Below are positions 59,932 to 64,000 of a DNA stretch of 64,000 nt, in pieces. The notes beneath the pieces were generated by a model. It searched no databases and was not told where the DNA came from. It saw only the letters and a list, made by a program, of their open reading frames with translations. This DNA is from Candidatus Cybelea septentrionalis (GTDB taxonomy: Bacteria > Vulcanimicrobiota > Vulcanimicrobiia > Vulcanimicrobiales > Vulcanimicrobiaceae). The position numbers and the translations under genes were made by a program. The stretch is taken from NCBI GenBank assembly GCA_003158175.1, contig PMHJ01000023.1:1-64000 (forward strand). Reading direction: 5' to 3'. Numbering within the stretch: position 1 is the first letter of the stretch; each line of letters opens with the position of its first letter.

Positions 59932-61593
59932 ATGTCCAAAATTCCGAATAATTTTCGGGGTCCCAAGCATACCACCCGGAATCCGTTCGGCGCAAGGGTT
60001 CCGGCCGCCATAGTTTTGGCGGTAGCGGCGCTCGCCGGCATAGGCGGGTGCGCTCGAACGTCCCAAGCCCCTCGCAGCACCGTTCGCTTCGATTTGGCCG
60101 CGGATCCGCAAAGCCTCAATCCGCTCTTTCTAACCCCCGACGCCGCGTCGGTAGAGGTGCAGGCGGCGCGACTGGCGTTCGAGCCGTTTATCGACCGCGA
60201 TGCGGCTGGGCGGCCGGTACCGGCGCTCCTCGAGGTCGTTCCGGCCCGGACCAACGGCGGAGTCTCAGCGGATGGCCGAACCATCACGTACCGCTTGCGG
60301 GCCGGGGTCAAATGGAGCGATGGGTGGCCGGTTACCTCTGCGGACGTCCTTTTTACGTTGAAGGCAATCCTCGATCCCCGGAATCCGGTTCGTTCGCACG
60401 AGGGCTACGATCTCATCGACCGGGCGTTTGCAGAGGGGCCTCGCCGCGTCGTCTTTCATCTCGAACGGCCCTGGGCGCCGGCGGCGACAACCTACTTCTC
60501 GTACGGCCTTTCACCGCAGTTCGTTCTACCGGCGCACGTCTTGCGAGCGCAGTCCCCGCTGGCGCGCGCGGCTTTCAATGCGGAACCCAGCGTCGGCGAC
60601 GGTCCGTACCGGTTTGCGTCGTGGAGGCGCGGCGAAGGGCTGCGCTATGTCGCAAATCCGCGGTACTGGCGCGGCAGGCCCGCGGTCGCAACGCTGGCGA
60701 TTCGAACGATTCCCGACCCGTCGACCAATCTGCTTTTGCTCCAATCGGGCGAGCTCGACTGGAATCTCCTCGCTCCGGCTCAACTGGCCGTCGTGCGCGG
60801 CGATCAGCACCTACGCTTCATCACCGTTCCAACCGCGGTCGTGGCTGGGCTCGCGCTGAATACCGAGCGGCCGCCGCTCGACAATCCCGTGGTGCGGCGC
60901 GCGATTGCGATGTCGATCGATCGCCGAGAAATCTCGCAAAAAATTACGCTAGGAATTTATCCGGTGACCGACATGATCCAGCCGCGGTTTTCGTGGGCTT
61001 TCGATCCAACGGTTCGTGAGCCCGGCTTCGATCCGACGCGTGCCGACGATCTCTTCGACGCGGCAGGCTGGCGTCGCGGCTCGGACGGAATGCGTCGCCA
61101 TAATGGAAATCTCTTACGGCTGGTCTACGTGCAGTTTCCCGAGTCGACGACCGGCGTGCGCGTCGCGACGGCGGTTCAGGCTGCGCTGCGCGAGCGCGGC
61201 GTCGACGTCGCGGTGAAGTCGGTCAGCAACGCGCAACTCTTTCTGCCGCGAACCGGCGTGCTCGCAACCGGCAACTTCGATCTCGCCTACGTGCCGTGGA
61301 CGATGGGCGCCGATCCGGACGACTCCTCGGTTCTGCGCTGCGGAGCGACGTCGAATTACATGCGCTGGTGCGACGGTCGCGTCGACCGGCTCGAAGACGA
61401 AGCGCTCGCACAAACCGATCCGTCGCAACGCAAACGACTCTACCGTGAGATCGCCGCGATCGTCGCGCAACAGGTCCCGATCGTCTACCTCTTCAACGCC
61501 GACTACGTCTACGCGTATCGCTCTAGGCTGCGCGGATTCCAGCCCAACGCCTTCTTGCCGACGTGGAACACCTACGACTGGCATTTGAAATGA
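59932..61593 (+). CDS. ABC transporter peptide/nickel-type substrate-binding lipoprotein
   Basis: SBP family 5 protein of 553 residues. A lipoprotein signal (IVLAVAALAGIGGC, C40) precedes the domain. FDLAADPQSLNPLF, the GRTITYRLRAGVKWSDGWPVTSADV block and DGPYRF are typical of the DppA/OppA family. Near the C-terminus VAQQVPIVYLFN is conserved. No permease or ATPase follows in the window. Its start is 10 bases from the lrp start, so both promoters overlap coding sequence and may be controlled together. Confidence 0.9.
   Translation: MSKIPNNFRGPKHTTRNPFGARVPAAIVLAVAALAGIGGCARTSQAPRSTVRFDLAADPQSLNPLFLTPDAASVEVQAARLAFEPFIDRDAAGRPVPALLEVVPARTNGGVSADGRTITYRLRAGVKWSDGWPVTSADVLFTLKAILDPRNPVRSHEGYDLIDRAFAEGPRRVVFHLERPWAPAATTYFSYGLSPQFVLPAHVLRAQSPLARAAFNAEPSVGDGPYRFASWRRGEGLRYVANPRYWRGRPAVATLAIRTIPDPSTNLLLLQSGELDWNLLAPAQLAVVRGDQHLRFITVPTAVVAGLALNTERPPLDNPVVRRAIAMSIDRREISQKITLGIYPVTDMIQPRFSWAFDPTVREPGFDPTRADDLFDAAGWRRGSDGMRRHNGNLLRLVYVQFPESTTGVRVATAVQAALRERGVDVAVKSVSNAQLFLPRTGVLATGNFDLAYVPWTMGADPDDSSVLRCGATSNYMRWCDGRVDRLEDEALAQTDPSQRKRLYREIAAIVAQQVPIVYLFNADYVYAYRSRLRGFQPNAFLPTWNTYDWHLK
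59944..59958. promoter_or_regulatory. Candidate Lrp/AsnC operator
   Basis: A 15-base palindrome with 5-bp arms CCGAA and TTCGG around an AT-rich TAATT core, the length and symmetry of Lrp-type sites. It lies 22 bases upstream of the lrp ATG and inside the first codons of the substrate-binding protein. A regulatory role is inference. Confidence 0.4.
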
Positions 61594-61610
61594 ACGAAAC
61601 CGCCGCCCAA

Positions 61611-61639
61611 TTGACAGGAATGGTGACCTGGCTTAACAT
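61611..61639 (+). promoter_or_regulatory. Sigma70-type promoter
   Basis: TTGACA (61611-61616), a 17-base spacer and TAACAT (61634-61639) precede the propeller lipoprotein gene. A start near 61646 gives a leader of about 24 bases containing GAGGAGG. Confidence 0.7.
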
Positions 61640-61669
61640 TTGAGCCCTAGGCGTTTGAGGAGGGCACGT

Positions 61670-62770
61670 ATGAAAATCGCCGATCTTCGTTGCCACGCTT
61701 GGGCTCTCGCCGCTGTGGTCGCCGGGTGCGCGACCGCGCCGTCGCCGAACCAAGCTGCACCATCGTTGCCGCAGACCACCGCTCGCGACGACTCCGCGTC
61801 GTACGTTTATGTGGGCGAGTGCTGCCATTTTGCTGGCTCCGGCGGAAACGTCACGCTCTACGATTCGGGACTCACCGGGATAGCACGCAGGATTACCAAG
61901 GGGATCACGACTCCTAGTTTTATGACAGTCGACGGCTCCGGACGGCTCTACGTCATCATGGACCAGTTCTATGCGGGCGCCGTCACCGAGTACGATCCCG
62001 GTAGCTCGAGCCCATCGCGCCGTATCGAAAAGGACGACGCGTGGGCCCTGGCAACGGACAGTTCGAATAATCTCTACGTCGCCTCGTGCCCTTCGTGTCA
62101 TGAATATGGATACGGCAATGGTTCCGTGGACGTGTATCAAGCTGGTACGACCATGCTGCTTCGTAGGGTCACCAAGGGCGCCGGCCGTCCGCTGTCGGAG
62201 GCGATCGATACCAACGACAACCTCTACGTTTTGAACGGCACGTATCCTCACCCGGCGGTGACCGTCTACGCGCCGGGATCGAGCACACCGCTACGCAAGC
62301 TCACGCGGGGACTAACGGGTCCAACTTCGGTTGCGCTCGACCCTTCGAACAATCTCTTTGTGATGAACGACTACGGAACCGGGTCGGGGAGCATCGTCGA
62401 ATACGAGTCGGCGTCGGACAAGCTCTTACGAACGATCACCAGCGGGATCTCGAGTCCGCAGGCGATCGCGATCGATAGCTCCGGGACGCTCTACGTTGCG
62501 AACTCGAACGGCTCCGGCCGCGGTTGGATCTCCGTCTATCCGCCCGGCGCATCCACTCCGAGTTATGAGATCACACGAGAAGTGGATTATCCACTCTCGT
62601 TGACGGTTGACGATCAGGACAATCTCTACGTTGCCAACGTCGGTTATGACAGCCCGATCCGCGATCGCCGGGCCGTCTGCGTCTATGCAGCGAACACCCG
62701 CAAGCCGCTGCGTTGCGTTCGAGCCGAGCGGCGTTTCGATTTGCCGACGTGGTTGGCGACGGGCCCGTGA
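61670..62770 (+). CDS. NHL/SMP-30-like beta-propeller lipoprotein
   Basis: A 366-residue lipoprotein (lipobox VAGC) with about six propeller blades. Each blade contains an Asn-Leu-Tyr-Val-type strand (SNNLYVAS, NDNLYVLN, SNNLFVMN, SGTLYVAN, QDNLYVAN) about every 45 residues. Its role is unknown; such lipoproteins are common extracellular or periplasmic scaffolds. ATG at 61670 has GAGGAGG upstream, and it is driven by its own promoter. It converges with pntB with a 7-base gap. Confidence 0.75.
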   Translation: MKIADLRCHAWALAAVVAGCATAPSPNQAAPSLPQTTARDDSASYVYVGECCHFAGSGGNVTLYDSGLTGIARRITKGITTPSFMTVDGSGRLYVIMDQFYAGAVTEYDPGSSSPSRRIEKDDAWALATDSSNNLYVASCPSCHEYGYGNGSVDVYQAGTTMLLRRVTKGAGRPLSEAIDTNDNLYVLNGTYPHPAVTVYAPGSSTPLRKLTRGLTGPTSVALDPSNNLFVMNDYGTGSGSIVEYESASDKLLRTITSGISSPQAIAIDSSGTLYVANSNGSGRGWISVYPPGASTPSYEITREVDYPLSLTVDDQDNLYVANVGYDSPIRDRRAVCVYAANTRKPLRCVRAERRFDLPTWLATGP

Positions 62771-62777
62771 GCTCTTC

Positions 62778-64000
62778 TTACAGCGCCTTGACCGCGGCGG
62801 TCAGCGCGTCGACGGAGGCCTTGGCGTCTCCGAAGAGCATGGACGTATTGGGAAGCTCGTAGAGCGGGTTCTCGATTCCGGCGAAGCCGGAACGCATGGA
62901 GCGCTTCAGCACGACGACGTTGTTAGCCTTATCGACGTCGAGAATTGGCATCCCGTAGATCGGAGAGCTCGTTACGGATCGGGCCGCGGGATTCGTGACG
63001 TCGTTGGCGCCGATCACGAGTGCGACGTCGGCGGTGGGAAACTCGGAGTTGACGTCCTCCATATCGAGCAGCTGATTGTACGGCACGTTGGCTTCGGCCA
63101 ACAGGACGTTCATATGTCCCGGCATGCGCCCCGCTACCGGATGAATCGCGTACAGGACTTTGACGCCGCGTTTCTCGAGCTGATCGGCGAGCGCTTTGAC
63201 ACTGTGTTGCGCTTGTGCGACCGCCATCCCGTATCCCGGCACGAAGATGACTTTGGAAGCGTAGGCGAGCATGACGGCGACATCGTCGGCGCTCGTCGCT
63301 CGGATTTGCTGCGGGCCGCCGCTGCCCGCGGCGGGCTCCGTTCCGCCTGCCGAGCCAAATGCGCCGAAGAGCACGTTGGTCAGCGGCCGGTTCATCGCGC
63401 GGCTCATCGCGACCGTCAAGATCGTGCCGCTGGCGCCGACGAGCGCGCCGCAAATGATCAGCAGCGTCGAGTTGATTTCGAAACCTGTAATCGCGACGGC
63501 CACACCGGTGAAAGAGTTGAGCAGCGAGATGACCACCGGCATATCGGCACCGCCGATCGGCAGGGTGAAGAGCACGCCGAGCAGCAGGGCCGCGAGCAGA
63601 AGCATCGGATAGGCCCAGTCGGGCAGCGTTCCTAGCGTCGCCACGAACCAGCCTCCCAGGCATAGGATCGCGATCAGCACGATGCTGTTGACTATTTGCT
63701 GCCCCGGATAGGTGATGGGACGGCCCGTCATGACTTCCTGCAGTTTAAGAAACGCGATAATCGAACCGGCGAAGCTGATCGCACCTATGATTGCGGAGAG
63801 CACGAGTGACACGGCAACGATTGCATCCAAGTTTGCAACCGGAGCTCCGGTGAAGTATTTGACCGTCGAAATTAAGGCCGCGGCGCCGCCGCCCGCGCCA
63901 TTGTAGAGCGCGACCATCTGCGGCATCGCGGTCATCTTCACTTTGATCGCGGCGTAAACTCCGACCAATCCACCGATCGCAATGCCGGCGGCCACGGAGG
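62778..64000 (-). CDS. pntB: NAD(P) transhydrogenase subunit beta, 5' part cut by window end
   Basis: Proton-translocating transhydrogenase subunit that transfers hydride from NADH to NADP. Visible are about eight membrane helices followed by the NADP(H)-binding dIII domain with VPGYGMAVAQAQ, RMPGHMNVLLAEA and GANDVTNPAA. The C-terminus (LFGDAKASVDALTAAVKAL) is typical. The frame is open to base 64000, so the N-terminus lies outside. The alpha subunit should lie upstream on this strand, outside the window. Confidence 0.95.
   Translation of the reverse strand, partial: SVAAGIAIGGLVGVYAAIKVKMTAMPQMVALYNGAGGGAAALISTVKYFTGAPVANLDAIVAVSLVLSAIIGAISFAGSIIAFLKLQEVMTGRPITYPGQQIVNSIVLIAILCLGGWFVATLGTLPDWAYPMLLLAALLLGVLFTLPIGGADMPVVISLLNSFTGVAVAITGFEINSTLLIICGALVGASGTILTVAMSRAMNRPLTNVLFGAFGSAGGTEPAAGSGGPQQIRATSADDVAVMLAYASKVIFVPGYGMAVAQAQHSVKALADQLEKRGVKVLYAIHPVAGRMPGHMNVLLAEANVPYNQLLDMEDVNSEFPTADVALVIGANDVTNPAARSVTSSPIYGMPILDVDKANNVVVLKRSMRSGFAGIENPLYELPNTSMLFGDAKASVDALTAAVKAL

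Overview
The window is a stretch of GC-rich bacterial chromosome packed with protein-coding genes. I find 61 of them, two cut by the window edges, and no rRNA, tRNA, insertion sequence, prophage or CRISPR array. No gap without a gene exceeds 300 bases; the largest are 29929-30188 and 11360-11578. The cell looks diderm: there are several predicted outer-membrane beta-barrels, an FtsEX/EnvC-type division module, lipoproteins and periplasmic cytochromes. A 2-oxoglutarate dehydrogenase of the actinobacterial E2-E1 fusion type points away from Proteobacteria. My best guess is an uncultured Terrabacteria-related diderm such as Candidatus Eremiobacterota (WPS-2). That is inference from gene content, not a phylogenetic result.

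Region 1 (1-20 kb) is housekeeping. It holds dnaX-ybaB-recR with a clear terminator, a secreted M48 protease with a DUF697-like membrane protein, and a min operon with two consecutive minD genes (minC-minD-minD-minE). The min operon leads into rodA and then an RNase E/G gene with a 219-base leader. On the minus strand, ftsE-ftsX-envC-like M23 peptidase is followed by two S41 carboxy-terminal proteases, a coherent set for septation and wall remodelling.

Region 2 (20-48 kb) is an accessory zone of short operons on both strands. It includes an acyl-CoA dehydrogenase, a formylglycine-generating enzyme and two paralogous Cys-type sulfatases that it probably activates, and a PQQ-propeller lipoprotein with an N-terminal cytochrome c. 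There is also an M48-family protein whose zinc motif is broken, and transport or channel genes (BASS, TRIC, Nramp-related, MgtC, a two-helix channel). A CYTH-like protein, an AraC regulator, three predicted beta-barrels and a low-complexity Ser/Asn/Gly/Tyr-rich secreted protein complete the zone.

Region 3 (45-64 kb) is mostly metabolic. It has a secreted peroxiredoxin, RmuC, a possible DsrE-like protein next to a TsdA-like diheme cytochrome, and a 1318-residue fusion carrying lipoyl, E3-binding, E2 and E1 domains of 2-oxoglutarate dehydrogenase. Then come a LOG phosphoribohydrolase, a DUF2079 membrane protein with a cytochrome P450, and a translationally coupled lrp-kdd-kamA lysine operon facing a peptide-type ABC substrate-binding lipoprotein. 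The window closes with an NHL-like propeller lipoprotein and the start-truncated pntB.

Many neighbours are joined by 4-base stop/start overlaps, so translational coupling is common here. TTG and GTG starts are frequent. Two good sigma70-type promoters were found (41418-41446 and 61611-61639).
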